Shown here piece after piece: positions 17,836 to 27,458 of a stretch of DNA of 64,000 bases. Under the pieces are notes generated by a model, which saw only the letters and a list, made by a program, of their open reading frames with translations, was not told where the DNA came from and searched no databases. The stretch is from NCBI RefSeq assembly GCF_036014175.1, contig NZ_CP107917.1, forward strand, positions 2,356,001 through 2,420,000, read 5' to 3'. Both the position numbers and the translations under genes were made by a program. How positions within the stretch are numbered: position 1 is the stretch's first letter; every line of letters starts with the position of its first letter. Source of the stretch: Streptomyces sp. NBC_00443 (lineage in GTDB: Bacteria; Actinomycetota; Actinomycetes; Streptomycetales; Streptomycetaceae).

Positions 17836-19422
17836 TCACGCGTCCCCCTCCACGCCCGCACCTCCAGAACACAGGCCGTCCGGTCGGGGCCCACCTCGAC
17901 GAGCGGCGCCCTTCCTCGACGTACGCGGAGCCGATCCCTTCGAGCTCCCCGGCACCGTGCCGCCAGGCCGCACAGCACCGGGACGGCTTCCCGCCGACGC
18001 ACGAGGACGCGCGACACTCGATCCCCTCGCGCCCCGCTCCCCCGGATTCCGCCCGGTGCCCCTGGCTGATCGAGGCAGGCTGCCGACAGCACCCGCCGTC
18101 TCCCGTGATCGGCGACCACCGCCCTCCTCAGATGTCGGCGCGGGCTCCGGCACCGTTCCCCGCACCGGCTCTTCGACGTCCGCCGGCTGGTCGAGCCGCC
18201 CTGTGACCTCCTGTTCACGGCTCACACTTTCCGCGCGCAGGCAGCGGCGGATCGCCTCGGGGTCCAGCCCCTCGTTGCAGGCTTGGTGCAGCAACCGGGC
18301 GAAGAGGTAGTCGCCGTCGACGCCGAGTGCCATGGCGAGGGCTTCTCGGGCCTCCAGCTCATCGCCGGTGGACCAGGCCACCCAGCCGGCGAGGGTGAGG
18401 GGCGCCGCGGCGTGCTCGCGGTACGGGCCGACACAGCGGCGGGCCAGTGCCCGCCAGAGTCGGAGCGCGGGAGCGGCCTCGTCGCCCTCCATCCACTCGG
18501 CCGCGCGGTCACGGGTCGCGCGGTCCTGCAGACCCAGAATGAGCCTCGCGGCTTCGTCGTGGCCGAGCAGTCCGTCATCGCGGAAATCCGCGGTCAAGGT
18601 CCCGGCCACAGGCGGGGCCTCGGCGAACCGGCACTTGAGCCGCTCCGCCAGCTCCAGCGTCTCCTCCGCCACGCCCGCGCGTTTCGTGTCATCCAGGATC
18701 CTGGCGACCAGCTCCATGCCGACCGTGTCCAGGGCGCCCTCCTGCTCCGGGGCGCCCGCCAACTCCCAGGGCAGCAACCTGGCCCGCAACTCGCGCAGCG
18801 TGCCGCGCACCTGGACCCCGGCGTATGTGGCCGCGGCTGCCAGCACGGACGTACCGGGCAGGCCCATCGGACAGCCCTCGGGCGGACAGCACTCGGCGCG
18901 GTCGCAGCAGTACGACCAGAAGCGGCCGTCCGAGATGCACAGGGCCTCGATCACCGGCACGTCCAGATTGCCGCAGGCGACACGCATCTTCTGGGCCAGC
19001 GGTCGCAGCCGTTCCATGACCTGGCGGCCCGTCTCGCCCTCGGCCGGTTCCTGGCAGAGAAAGGCGACCATCTGCTCCGGCCGGGCTCCCCTACGCTCGC
19101 TGCCCGTCACCAGGCCGTGGGCCAACTGCCCGGCCGCGGAGTCCCAGTCGTCCGCACTCGCGGGAATGCCGAGCCGCGCTCGGCCACCGAACCGCCCGCG
19201 GCCTGCCCTGTCGTGCAGGGCGACGAGGACGATGCTGTCCTCGGGGCGATAGCCGAGGAGATACGGCAGGGCGTCGGCGAGTTCCGCCGGGGTGCGCAGG
19301 GTGACCTGGTGCTCGGGCAGGTCCGCTTCCTTCGGGTCAGTTGCCCCAGGGGCGGCTGGCCGCTCCCCGCGCCCGGCGTCGTCGCTCTCGGAAAATCCAG
19401 TCGCTTCGCTGTGATTCGTCAT
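17836..19422 (-). CDS. DUF4192 family protein
   Basis: A 528-residue actinobacterial protein of unknown function. The DUF4192 region runs from about residue 35 (VTLRTPAELADALPYLLGYRPEDSIVLVAL) to about 400, with QEPAEGETGRQVMERL and LCISDGRFWSYCC. The cysteine-rich stretch CCDRAECCPPEGCPM may bind a metal, which is inference. The last 120 residues are a basic, low-complexity Arg/Gly/Pro tail of the kind seen in homologues. The ATG at 19422 starts the conserved part; the longer reading lacks support. No operon partner is evident. Confidence 0.87.
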   Translation of the reverse strand: MTNHSEATGFSESDDAGRGERPAAPGATDPKEADLPEHQVTLRTPAELADALPYLLGYRPEDSIVLVALHDRAGRGRFGGRARLGIPASADDWDSAAGQLAHGLVTGSERRGARPEQMVAFLCQEPAEGETGRQVMERLRPLAQKMRVACGNLDVPVIEALCISDGRFWSYCCDRAECCPPEGCPMGLPGTSVLAAAATYAGVQVRGTLRELRARLLPWELAGAPEQEGALDTVGMELVARILDDTKRAGVAEETLELAERLKCRFAEAPPVAGTLTADFRDDGLLGHDEAARLILGLQDRATRDRAAEWMEGDEAAPALRLWRALARRCVGPYREHAAAPLTLAGWVAWSTGDELEAREALAMALGVDGDYLFARLLHQACNEGLDPEAIRRCLRAESVSREQEVTGRLDQPADVEEPVRGTVPEPAPTSEEGGGRRSRETAGAVGSLPRSARGTGRNPGERGARGSSVARPRASAGSRPGAVRPGGTVPGSSKGSAPRTSRKGAARRGGPRPDGLCSGGAGVEGDA

Positions 19423-20015
19423 GCGACAGACGATCTCCCGGATCGCGAAGTTCCGCTTGACCCTGTGGATAAGTCCGACCAGGGACACGACAATTCGCCC
19501 CTGGACGTGGGTAATGCCGCGCTCTGGTGCGCGGTGTCATTCCAACGCCGTGCTCTGGTGGGCCCCGTCATTCGCTTTCATGGGACTCACAGCGCCGTTC
19601 ACTCCTGACGCGCTACGCCCGTCCGTTCGCCCGACGCGATACGCAAGAACTCGCTCTGAGCTGGTCGCGCGGTAGTCGGGGACGCCTCGCGCGCAGCCGG
19701 ATCCAGGGGCTCGCCGGCGTGCCCCTACCGGCCCACGAGCAGCCACACCGCGTCCTGAGTCTCGTCGCATGTTCACGTACGGCGAGCAGAACGCGCCTCT
19801 GCCCCGCCCGCCGAAACTCACGGCAAACGGCGTCCAGTTGGCACAGGTACCGCACAGCAGGCACTGGCCGATGTACTCCAACCCCACCTGGATGCCGGAC
19901 CGAATCGCCACGTGCCGTGCACGCACGGGCTCCGGACCGAGCCCCGATCACCGGGGCGGCCCACTCTTGCCTTCAGGCGGCCGTCACCGCCCGTCTCCAC
20001 AACACCCAGGGCAGC
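19423..20015. other. 593-bp gap, no confident gene
   Basis: It lies between the DUF4192 start and the RecQ-type gene stop. A minus-strand reading at 19537-19926 (129 codons) has a reasonably GC-rich third position in its first 50 codons and a CLLCGTC cysteine cluster. I do not recognise it, and the second half looks random. I see no hairpin or repeat of note. Confidence 0.45.
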
Positions 20016-22175
20016 TCAACCCGCGGCAGCGAGGACCAGAGGAAGAACCGCTTCGCTGCCAGCCCGGCGCAAGAGGCGAGCAGCGACAGCGAGGGTCCAG
20101 CCCGAGTCCGTGTAGTCGTCCACGAGCAGGACAGGCCCCGAGGAGCCCGCCAGCGCAGCAGCCAGTTCCTCGGAGACGGCGAATGTGTCGGCCAGTGTCC
20201 GTAGGCGTTGAGCGGAGTTGCTGCGCCGTGTCGCGTGCGCGCCACCCGGTCCCGTGTACGTCAAGGTTCCCAGATACGGGAGGCGGCCGATGGTCGCGAT
20301 GCCCTGGGCGAGGGAACCGACCAGTTGCGGACGGGCCAGGGACGGTACGGCGACGACACCCACCGGCCGGGAAGAGGCATCCGGCACATTCGGCGCCCAG
20401 CCGCCCGGTGAGCGCGCCCAGTCGGCGAGGACCGCGACCGCGGCCTGCAGGACGTCGTCGGGGACCGGACCGTCGGGGGCGTTCTCGGCCAGCAAAGGCC
20501 GCAGGCGGTTGCCCCAGCCGATGTCCGAGAGCCGGCCCAGCGCCCGCCCGGTGGAACACTGCTCCTTGGCCGGGATGCGGCCCTTGAGGTCGATGCCCAG
20601 TGCGGGCATCCCTGTCGGCCACATCCGGCGCGGCTCAACCTCCGCCCCTGGGCGATCCAGCTCCTTCGCCGCCCCCGTCAGAGCCTCGGACGAGACCGAC
20701 GAAGCGATCCAGGTGCCCGCGCAGTTGTCGCAGCGGCCGCACGGGGCGGCCCCCTCGTCGTCCAGCTGCCGACGCAGGAACTCCATCCGGCACTGTGTCG
20801 TGCTCACGTACTCCCGCATGGCCTGCTGCTCGGCAGTTCGCTGCCGTGCCACCCACGCATACCGATCAGCGTCGTACACCCACCGCTCGTCGGTGGAGGT
20901 CCAGCCACCCTTGACCCGCCTGACCGCCCCGTCCACGTCGAGGACCTTGAGCATGGTCTCAAGCCGCGTACGCCGAAGATCCACCACCGCCTCCAGCGCA
21001 GGCACGGACAACGGCCGTCCCGCTTCCGCCAGCGCCGACAGGGTCTGCCGGACCTGCGTCTCGGGCGGGAAGGCCGTGTCGGCGAAGTAGCGCCAGATGG
21101 CCTCGTCCTCCTTGCCGGGCAGCAGCAGCACATCCGCGTGCTCGACACCGCGGCCGGCGCGGCCGACCTGCTGGTAGTAGGCGATCGGCGACGACGGCGA
21201 ACCGAGATGCACCACGAAGCCCAGGTCCGGCTTGTCGAACCCCATCCCCAGCGCCGAGGTCGCGACCAGCGCCTTGACCCGGTTCGCCAGCAGGTCGGAC
21301 TCGGCCTGCAGCCGGTCCGCGTTCTCCGTACGCCCCGTGTACGAGGCCACCTGGAAGCCGCGCTGCCGCAGGAACGCGGTGGCCTCCTCGGCCGCGGCCA
21401 CCGTGAGCGAGTAGATGATCCCGGAACCCTGCAGCTCGTCCAGGTGCTCGGCCAGCCAGGCCAGACGATGCGCCGCGTCCGGCAACTGCACCACACCCAG
21501 CCGCAGGCTCTCCCTCTCCAGCGAGCCGCGTAGCACCAGGGCCTCGCCCGCGCCGGTCCCCAGTTGCTCGGCGACGTCCGCCGTCACGCGGGCATTGGCG
21601 GTCGCCGTGGTCGCCAGCACCGGAATCCCGGGGGCGAGCCCGGCAAGCATCGCCCGGAGCCGGCGGTAGTCGGGCCGGAAGTCGTGGCCCCAGTCGGAGA
21701 TGCAGTGCGCCTCGTCGACCACCAGCAGGCCGGTGGTGGCAGCGAGCTTGGGCAGCAACTGCTCGCGAAAGTCCACGGAATTGAGGCGCTCGGGGCTCAC
21801 GAGGAGTACATCGGTCTCACCGCGCTCGACCTCCCCGTAGATGGTGTCCCATTCCTCGGGGTTGGCCGAGTTGATGGTCCGCGCCCGGATACCGGCCCGC
21901 GCCGCCGACTCGACCTGGTTGCGCATCAACGCGAGCAGGGGCGAGATGATCACCGTCGGGCCGGCACCACGTCGGCGCAGCAGAGCGGTGGCGACGAAGT
22001 ACACCGCCGACTTGCCCCAGCCCGTGCGCTGCACCACCAGGGCGCGACGGCGCTCCTGCACCAGGGCCGCCACCGCCTGCCACTGGTCCTCCCGCAGCCG
22101 GGCCGTACCGCCGGGGGCACCGACGAGCTCAGCGAGGATGGCATCGGCTTCGGTGCGGAGCTCCAGATCGTCCAT
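20016..22175 (-). CDS. RecQ-family helicase fused to phosphoribosyltransferase-like domain
   Basis: A 719-residue fusion. The helicase core has LREDQWQAV, Walker A-like QRTGWGKSAVYFVA, DEAHCISDWGHDFRPDYRRL, ATTATAN and the motif VI region YYQQVGRAGRG. A zinc-binding RecQ subdomain follows: QCRMEFLRRQL, then CGRCDNCAG. From about residue 490 the protein departs from RecQ and ends with a type I phosphoribosyltransferase signature, VLLVDDYTDSGWT, preceded by VVAVPSLARPQLVGSLAQGI as in ComF-type proteins. The start is the ATG with GGAG close upstream; a TTG four codons earlier is possible. The helicase probably unwinds recombination intermediates; the role of the second domain is unknown. Confidence 0.9.
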   Translation of the reverse strand: MDDLELRTEADAILAELVGAPGGTARLREDQWQAVAALVQERRRALVVQRTGWGKSAVYFVATALLRRRGAGPTVIISPLLALMRNQVESAARAGIRARTINSANPEEWDTIYGEVERGETDVLLVSPERLNSVDFREQLLPKLAATTGLLVVDEAHCISDWGHDFRPDYRRLRAMLAGLAPGIPVLATTATANARVTADVAEQLGTGAGEALVLRGSLERESLRLGVVQLPDAAHRLAWLAEHLDELQGSGIIYSLTVAAAEEATAFLRQRGFQVASYTGRTENADRLQAESDLLANRVKALVATSALGMGFDKPDLGFVVHLGSPSSPIAYYQQVGRAGRGVEHADVLLLPGKEDEAIWRYFADTAFPPETQVRQTLSALAEAGRPLSVPALEAVVDLRRTRLETMLKVLDVDGAVRRVKGGWTSTDERWVYDADRYAWVARQRTAEQQAMREYVSTTQCRMEFLRRQLDDEGAAPCGRCDNCAGTWIASSVSSEALTGAAKELDRPGAEVEPRRMWPTGMPALGIDLKGRIPAKEQCSTGRALGRLSDIGWGNRLRPLLAENAPDGPVPDDVLQAAVAVLADWARSPGGWAPNVPDASSRPVGVVAVPSLARPQLVGSLAQGIATIGRLPYLGTLTYTGPGGAHATRRSNSAQRLRTLADTFAVSEELAAALAGSSGPVLLVDDYTDSGWTLAVAARLLRRAGSEAVLPLVLAAAG

Positions 22176-22510
22176 GTCTCCATGCAACCCGATGCCACTG
22201 ACAATCAGCCACCTCACTCGGCGCAACAGGCACTCACGGACCGTCGACGGAGCGCGCCGAGCATCGTTGACCTGGTCGTACAGGTCACCCCATGCGTCGC
22301 ACAGTGACGCACTGGGTAGGGATATAACCCTCGCACCACCAGATAACGGTCGGTGGTCCCAATTGCTCGTTGCCGCATTCAGGTTCGACAGGAAGAATTG
22401 AAGTCCGCTCCCCGCACGGCCCGTCCGTGATCCGGTAGGGCTCTGCTGCGGTGTGCGCTCCCCGATTCCGACCTCGCCCGCAGTGTGGGCGCGTAGCCGA
22501 AGGGAGGACC
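22176..22510. other. divergent gap upstream of RecQ fusion
   Basis: A 335-bp region between divergent starts that must hold promoters. The AT-rich stretch near 22319-22327 (GGATATAAC) could be a -10 region on either strand, but I find no matching -35. No SOS-type CGAAC-N4-GTTCG box is visible here. Confidence 0.45.
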
Positions 22511-23146
22511 GTGACCTTCGGATTCGCTCCGTCCTCTGCGGCATCCGTGTCGACGTCAGCCGACCTGTCCGCCGCATCCGCCAACCCGCTGGCCCGCATG
22601 CTCGAACCAGCGGAGTGGGCCGCCGCGGGCATCCCGCTGCTGCGCAATCCCCGCGAGGTCGTCAGTGGTCTGCACTCCAGGCACCGCCCAAGGCCGACGA
22701 CCGTGATCGTGGCCGTCCTCGACGCGGACGAGCGCGTGCGCGCGAGTGCCTCGTTCACACGCCGCCCGTCCCCGGCGGACGGCTGGATGTTCCGCAACTC
22801 GCTGCTCGCCCAGCTCCGCCGCGTCATCCCGCACGACCTGCGGCGTCGCACCCCTGTGCGCACCGCGGTTCTGCTCTACTGCCGAGAGGGCGACGCGCGT
22901 TGGACGGAGGAGGACGGCGCGTGGATGTGGGGCCTGCGTGACGCCTGCACCCTGCACGGCCTGCGCTGCGGCGCGTACGTCACGCTGACAAAGGACGGCT
23001 GGCAGGTCCTCGGCGAGGGCCGTGGCGGCCGCCGCCCCAACACCGACTCGGCCCCGGAGCCTCTCGCCACGTCCGAGTCACCACTCCCGCTGCCCCGCAC
23101 CGGCGGCGCGGCCTCAGAGGTCCTACGGCGCGCGGCGGCTCGCTGA
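22511..23146 (+). CDS. conserved hypothetical protein
   Basis: A 211-residue protein that I do not recognise. The start is GTG preceded by GGGAGGACC, an excellent ribosome-binding site. The central part looks folded: ANPLARMLEPAEWAAAGIPL, TTVIVAVLDADERVRASASF, TAVLLYCREGDARWTEEDG and GLRCGAYVTLTKDGWQVLG, a plausible alpha/beta domain of 130 residues. The last 50 residues are low-complexity. Codon use is typical of its neighbours. It is divergent from the RecQ fusion gene, and streptomycetes seem to conserve it at this locus. No catalytic motif is evident. Confidence 0.8.
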   Translation: MTFGFAPSSAASVSTSADLSAASANPLARMLEPAEWAAAGIPLLRNPREVVSGLHSRHRPRPTTVIVAVLDADERVRASASFTRRPSPADGWMFRNSLLAQLRRVIPHDLRRRTPVRTAVLLYCREGDARWTEEDGAWMWGLRDACTLHGLRCGAYVTLTKDGWQVLGEGRGGRRPNTDSAPEPLATSESPLPLPRTGGAASEVLRRAAAR

Positions 23147-23614
23147 GGACGCCCGCAGGAGTCTCGACCAACGTCACGGTCGAGCCGCACGCCGCTCGCT
23201 GCACGCGATACGCCGGACGCGATACGACGGCCGAAGGCAGACGAGGACCCGACGCGGACCGCCAAGCCGCTGCGAGAGCCACCCCGCAGTCCGAGAGGTG
23301 CCACCACGCAGTCGCCGCGCAACCCACCGCACGGAAACCCGCCCCGCTCACGCCATGAACCAGTCGGGGCTTCCCTGCACTGGCACCACGGCGGCAGCAT
23401 GCGCCTGGTGATCAGCCGACCCTCGCGGCGGAACGCCCCCACACCGACTCACCTGTACGGCGTGGACTCACACCCCGATCCGAGCCGACGGGCCTGTGCA
23501 CGGCGCGCGCTGCCTTCCTCCGAGCACACCGGAACGCCCGCCGTGCAGACGCCGCGAGAGCGGCGCCTCACCCCCGGTGTCCTGTGAGTTTCCCCCAGGA
23601 CGAGCCGGAGCGGC
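23147..23614. other. 468-bp gap, nothing recognised
   Basis: This lies between convergent genes. It contains a short direct repeat (ACGCGATACG twice near 23208-23235) but no convincing gene or strong hairpin. Small readings on both strands have random composition. Confidence 0.5.
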
Positions 23615-24247
23615 TCAGACGCCCACGCCCAGCACCGAGTTGATGCGTTGCGTGTCACCGCAGACGATCAGCAAGGCACCGGCCCGGCCGAGGGCCAGAG
23701 GCAGGGCGCTGGCAGCAGCAGTGTCGGGACCGCCATTGACGGCCACCACGACCACCGGCCGCGACGCGGCACGATCGGCGACGGAGGCATCGGCGTAAAA
23801 GACGTCGTCACCGGCGTCGTGCTGCGCCCAGTAGGAGGCTTCACCGAAGGACAGCTCGTGGGCGGCCCACGGGTGCTGTTCGCCAGTGGTGATCACCAGG
23901 ACGTCGCTGGGGGCGCGGCCCGACTCCAGGAGCAGGTCGACGGCTTCCTCGGCAGCGTCGAGCGCGCCCTCGAGCGAGGCCGGGATCAGCTGGATCTGCG
24001 GGGTCGCCGCAGCCGGAGCGGCGGCGGGAGCGGCCGGACCCGACGGTCCGGGCTTGGCCACGTCACGCGGCGAACGTTGCACCGGCGGCGCGGGCCGCAC
24101 GGGCCCGGGTCGGCCGGGACGCGACGGAGCCGCGGGGCGGGGGCCGGGTACGGGACGAGGGGTCGGCGCGGTGCGGCCGCTGGCCGGCGTGACGCGGGGA
24201 CCCTGGGCACTCTCGTGAATCTGAGGCTCCTCGGGAATGAGAGGCAT
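23615..24247 (-). CDS. hypothetical protein with Pro/Ala-rich N terminus
   Basis: A 210-residue protein that I do not recognise. Residues 1-85 are disordered, rich in Pro, Arg and Ala. Residues 90-210 look globular: IPASLEGALDAAEEAVDLLL, DVLVITTGEQHPWAAHELSF, YWAQHDAGDDVFYADAS and VVVVAVNGGPDTAAASALP, ending with ALLIVCGDTQRINSVLGVGV. It lies 68 bases downstream of rnhB on the same strand and is probably cotranscribed. The ATG at 24247 begins the part with coding character; no clear ribosome-binding site is seen. Confidence 0.72.
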   Translation of the reverse strand: MPLIPEEPQIHESAQGPRVTPASGRTAPTPRPVPGPRPAAPSRPGRPGPVRPAPPVQRSPRDVAKPGPSGPAAPAAAPAAATPQIQLIPASLEGALDAAEEAVDLLLESGRAPSDVLVITTGEQHPWAAHELSFGEASYWAQHDAGDDVFYADASVADRAASRPVVVVAVNGGPDTAAASALPLALGRAGALLIVCGDTQRINSVLGVGV

Positions 24248-24315
24248 GAGCTGATGTTTATCAAACGCTGGTGCGGCTCGCATGGCCGGGTGGCACACAA
24301 GTGCGAGCGGAATCG

Positions 24316-25017
24316 TCAGAAGTCGAAGCCGAGCTGCCCCTCGATCTCCGGAACGCTTCCTTCCACCCAACTGCGGACCTTCTTGAGGTGCCGCCACTGG
24401 GGCAGCGCATCAAGATACGCCCACGACAACCGGTGGTACGGGGTGGGTCCCCGCTCCGCCAGTGCGGCCTTGTGCACGGGCGACGGGTACCCGGCGTTGT
24501 CCGCAAAACCGAATTCTGCATGGTCGATACCCAGTTCGGCCATCATTTTGTCGCGCTGCACCTTGGCGATCACCGAGGCCGCCGCGACCGCCACACACGA
24601 CTGGTCACCCTTGATGACCGTCCGGACCCTCCAGGGGTTCCCGAGATAGTCATGCTTCCCGTCGAGGATCACCGCGTCGGGACGGACCGGCAGTGCCTCC
24701 AGGGCACGCCCCGCGGCGAGCCGCAGCGCTGCAGTCATCCCTAGGGCGTCGATCTCCTCCGGAGACGCGTGCCCGAGGGCGTACGAGGTCACCCACGTCC
24801 GCAGCAGGTCGGCGATCTCGGTGCGCCGCTTGACGGTGAGCAACTTGGAGTCGGTGAGGCCTTCGGGGGGCCGGCGCAGTCCGGTGATCGCAGCGCAGAC
24901 ACTGACGGGGCCGGCCCACGCACCGCGGCCCACCTCGTCGACACCGGCAATGATCTTCGCTCCGGTCGTGGCTCGGAGGGAGCGCTCGACGGTGTGAGTA
25001 GGCGGTTCGTACGGCAT
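24316..25017 (-). CDS. rnhB: ribonuclease HII
   Basis: Endonuclease of 233 residues that cuts the RNA strand of RNA-DNA hybrids and removes single ribonucleotides from DNA. The active site is clear: [16 protein letters not shown] near residue 22 supplies Asp and Glu, LTDSKLLT follows, [12 protein letters not shown] supplies a further Asp, and [13 protein letters not shown] contains the conserved Lys/Arg helix. [13 protein letters not shown] is the family C-terminal motif. It is full length, with an ATG start. The next gene downstream is an unknown protein. Confidence 0.95.
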   Translation of the reverse strand: MPYEPPTHTVERSLRATTGAKIIAGVDEVGRGAWAGPVSVCAAITGLRRPPEGLTDSKLLTVKRRTEIADLLRTWVTSYALGHASPEEIDALGMTAALRLAAGRALEALPVRPDAVILDGKHDYLGNPWRVRTVIKGDQSCVAVAAASVIAKVQRDKMMAELGIDHAEFGFADNAGYPSPVHKAALAERGPTPYHRLSWAYLDALPQWRHLKKVRSWVEGSVPEIEGQLGFDF

Positions 25018-25099
25018 GGCGCCCTTAGCGTACGCCGCCCGGAACCGGCTTCGACACCCTGGTTCGCCGAAGCCACCTCCAGGCCGGTCCGGCCACGGT

Positions 25100-25723
25100 T
25101 CAGCGGGCCGTCGGGCGGAGCAGTGGAAGCATCAACTGGTCGACCATCTCCTCGAGATCTCGATCATTCCATTCGCTCATGCACATCTTTGATCGGTACA
25201 TCATCATCGCCGGGATGGCGTCGAAGACATAGCCGTTCGCCGCGCCGGCCCGCACCTCTCCCCGCTCAATGCCACGGTTGACGACCTCTCGGAGCAACGC
25301 GATCGTGGGTTCCACGACGCCCTCGAAGATCACACCGTGAAAGCGCTCGGCCTGAAGACTGTCGCATTCGTGAATAACCGACCGCAGCGCGAAACCGGGC
25401 CGCGAGAACATTGCCTCCCGCGCCTGCCGACACAGCTCGAGCAGGTCTTCGCGCACGTTCCCGAGGTCGGGAGCCGACGCGAAGCTCGGCAACCCGGCCC
25501 GCAGCGCATCGGCGACGAGATCCTCCTTGGAGGGCCAGCGCCGATAGACGGCAGCCTTCCCGGTCTGGGCGCCGGCCGCCACACCCTCCATCGTGAGGCC
25601 GTTCCATCCGACCGTACTGAGCTGCTCCAGCGCGGCATCGAGGATCGCGCGCTCGAGCGCGGCGCCACGGCGGCGGGGAGAGGCCGACCGAGCGGGGGCG
25701 GCCGTCCAGCGCGAGGTAACCAT
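25100..25723 (-). CDS. TetR-family repressor of adjacent efflux pump
   Basis: A 207-residue regulator. The N-terminal helix-turn-helix spans about residues 15-62 ([22 protein letters not shown], then [20 protein letters not shown]); the C-terminal ligand-binding domain is divergent, as usual, and includes the TetR_C-like [14 protein letters not shown]. The ATG at 25723 has GGAG eight bases upstream. It is transcribed away from an MFS drug exporter. Two matching palindromes lie in the shared promoter region, so autoregulation and repression of the pump are expected. The inducer is unknown. Confidence 0.93.
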   Translation of the reverse strand: MVTSRWTAAPARSASPRRRGAALERAILDAALEQLSTVGWNGLTMEGVAAGAQTGKAAVYRRWPSKEDLVADALRAGLPSFASAPDLGNVREDLLELCRQAREAMFSRPGFALRSVIHECDSLQAERFHGVIFEGVVEPTIALLREVVNRGIERGEVRAGAANGYVFDAIPAMMMYRSKMCMSEWNDRDLEEMVDQLMLPLLRPTAR

Positions 25724-25819
25724 CTGAGCATCTCCAACGAACAAGCGAGGCGGGGATTTCGGGGATACGGGGACTCCACGCGGCAACTACAGGGGGACAG
25801 ACCGCGCGACAACAACATA

Positions 25820-25839
25820 AGTGAACGCTTGCGTTCACT
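25820..25839. promoter_or_regulatory. TetR operator, copy 1
   Basis: Palindrome AGTGAACGC-TT-GCGTTCACT with 9-bp perfect arms. It lies about 97 bases upstream of the regulator start, in the divergent promoter region. Confidence 0.88.
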
Positions 25840-25867
25840 ACTGGGGACTCACTACGGTTGACGCAAC

Positions 25868-25887
25868 AGTGAACGCGAGCGTTCACT
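25868..25887. promoter_or_regulatory. TetR operator, copy 2
   Basis: The same arms as copy 1, AGTGAACGC and GCGTTCACT, around GA. It lies about 24 bases before the transporter start. Its centre is 48 bp from that of copy 1, so each copy can cover one of the two divergent promoters. Confidence 0.88.
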
Positions 25888-25910
25888 AAGGCACTTGTGG
25901 GGGACCCATA

Positions 25911-27458
25911 GTGACAACCTCTCAGTTGATCAAGGATCAGAAACCAGGTGCGGCCCGCCGGGAGGGGCATCCCGGCATCGCGCTCACCGTCATCGCGGCC
26001 TGCCAACTCATGGTGGTACTCGACGCGACGATTGTGAACATCGCGCTCCCGCACATTCAGAATGCCCTCAACTTCAGCACCACCGACCTCACGTGGGTCG
26101 TCAGCGCCTACACGCTCACCTTCGGTGGCCTGCTGCTTCTCGGCGGTCGCGCCGGTGACATCCTGGGCCGCCGCCGGGTCTTCATGGCCGGCATCCTGCT
26201 GTTCACCCTCGCCTCCCTGCTCGGTGGATTCGCACAGGAACCGTGGCAGTTGCTGGCCGCCCGTGTGCTCCAGGGCGTGGGTGGCGCGATCGCGTCGCCC
26301 ACCTCGCTGGCGCTCATCACCACGACGTTTCCCGAAGGCCCGGAGCGCAACCGGGCGTTCGGCGTCTTCGCCGCCGTCTCCGCGGGCGGTGGCGCCATCG
26401 GTCTGCTCGCCGGCGGCATGCTCACCGAATGGCTCGACTGGCGGTGGGTGCTCTTCGTCAACGTGCCGATAGGCGTCCTGATAGCGGTGCTCACGCCGCT
26501 GTACATCAGCGAGTCCGAACGGCACTCCGGGCGCTTCGACATCGCGGGTGCAATGACCTCGACCGCGGGCATGGCCTCCCTGGTCTACGGCTTCATCCGC
26601 GCGGCGGACGAAGGCTGGTGGGACAGCCTGACCATCGGGTCGTTCGGCGCCGCGGTGGTCCTGCTGGTGGCCTTCGCGTTCATCGAGTCGCGAGCCAAGG
26701 AGCCCATCACCCCGCTCAGGATGTTCGCCGACCGCAACCGCTCGGGCACATACGTGATCATGCTCAGTCTGGCCGCGGCGATGTTCGGCATGTTCTTCTA
26801 CATCGTGTTGTTCGTGCAGAACGTGCTGCTGTACAGCCCGATCGAGGCCGGTCTCGCCTTCCTGCCGGTGACCGTCGTGATCGCCGTCGGCGCCGGCCTG
26901 TCGCAGCGCTTTCTGCCAGTGCTCGGCCCGAAGCCGTTCATGCTCGTGGGCTCGGCGCTCACGGCGACCGGGCTGGCCTGGCAGACCCTCATCAGCGCCG
27001 ACAGCTCGTACGTCGGCGGAGTCCTCGGCCCGATGCTGCTGTTCGGCTTCGGCATGGGACTGAACTTCGTGACACTGACGGTCACCGCGGTCTCCGGTGT
27101 CGCCCAGCATGAGGCCGGCGCCGCGTCCGGCCTCCTCAACGCCACACAGCAGGTGGGCGGTTCGCTCGGCCTGTCCATCCTGACGACGGTGTTCGGTTCG
27201 GCCAGCAGGGACGAGGCGGAGAAGCAGCTGCCGAAGTTCATGGCGGAGGGATCGGCCGAGCAAAAGGCGGAGTTCGCCAAGACGCAGCAGCTGCCCGGCC
27301 CGTGGGGACATGAAGTACTCGCCCAGGGCATCTCGACCGGCTTTGTGGCCGCCGCCGCGATGGCCGTACTCGCCCTGGCCACCGCGTGGTTCGTGATTCG
27401 GGTCCGCAAAAGCGATCTGGACGCCCTCGCCGGTACGGCGGGTCCGATGGCCGGCTGA
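25911..27458 (+). CDS. MFS multidrug exporter, DHA2 (EmrB/QacA) family
   Basis: A proton-driven exporter of 515 residues with 14 predicted helices. Family motifs are visible: LDATIVNIALPHIQ in helix 1 (motif D1), GGRAGDILGRRRVF between helices 2 and 3 (motif A), and RVLQGVGGAIASPT (motif B). A C-like GPIGG segment is replaced by AVSAGGGAIGLLAGG. The GTG start follows GGGGGA at close spacing. It is controlled by the divergent TetR gene. Substrates are probably hydrophobic drugs or an endogenous metabolite and cannot be read from sequence. Confidence 0.94.
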   Translation: MTTSQLIKDQKPGAARREGHPGIALTVIAACQLMVVLDATIVNIALPHIQNALNFSTTDLTWVVSAYTLTFGGLLLLGGRAGDILGRRRVFMAGILLFTLASLLGGFAQEPWQLLAARVLQGVGGAIASPTSLALITTTFPEGPERNRAFGVFAAVSAGGGAIGLLAGGMLTEWLDWRWVLFVNVPIGVLIAVLTPLYISESERHSGRFDIAGAMTSTAGMASLVYGFIRAADEGWWDSLTIGSFGAAVVLLVAFAFIESRAKEPITPLRMFADRNRSGTYVIMLSLAAAMFGMFFYIVLFVQNVLLYSPIEAGLAFLPVTVVIAVGAGLSQRFLPVLGPKPFMLVGSALTATGLAWQTLISADSSYVGGVLGPMLLFGFGMGLNFVTLTVTAVSGVAQHEAGAASGLLNATQQVGGSLGLSILTTVFGSASRDEAEKQLPKFMAEGSAEQKAEFAKTQQLPGPWGHEVLAQGISTGFVAAAAMAVLALATAWFVIRVRKSDLDALAGTAGPMAG

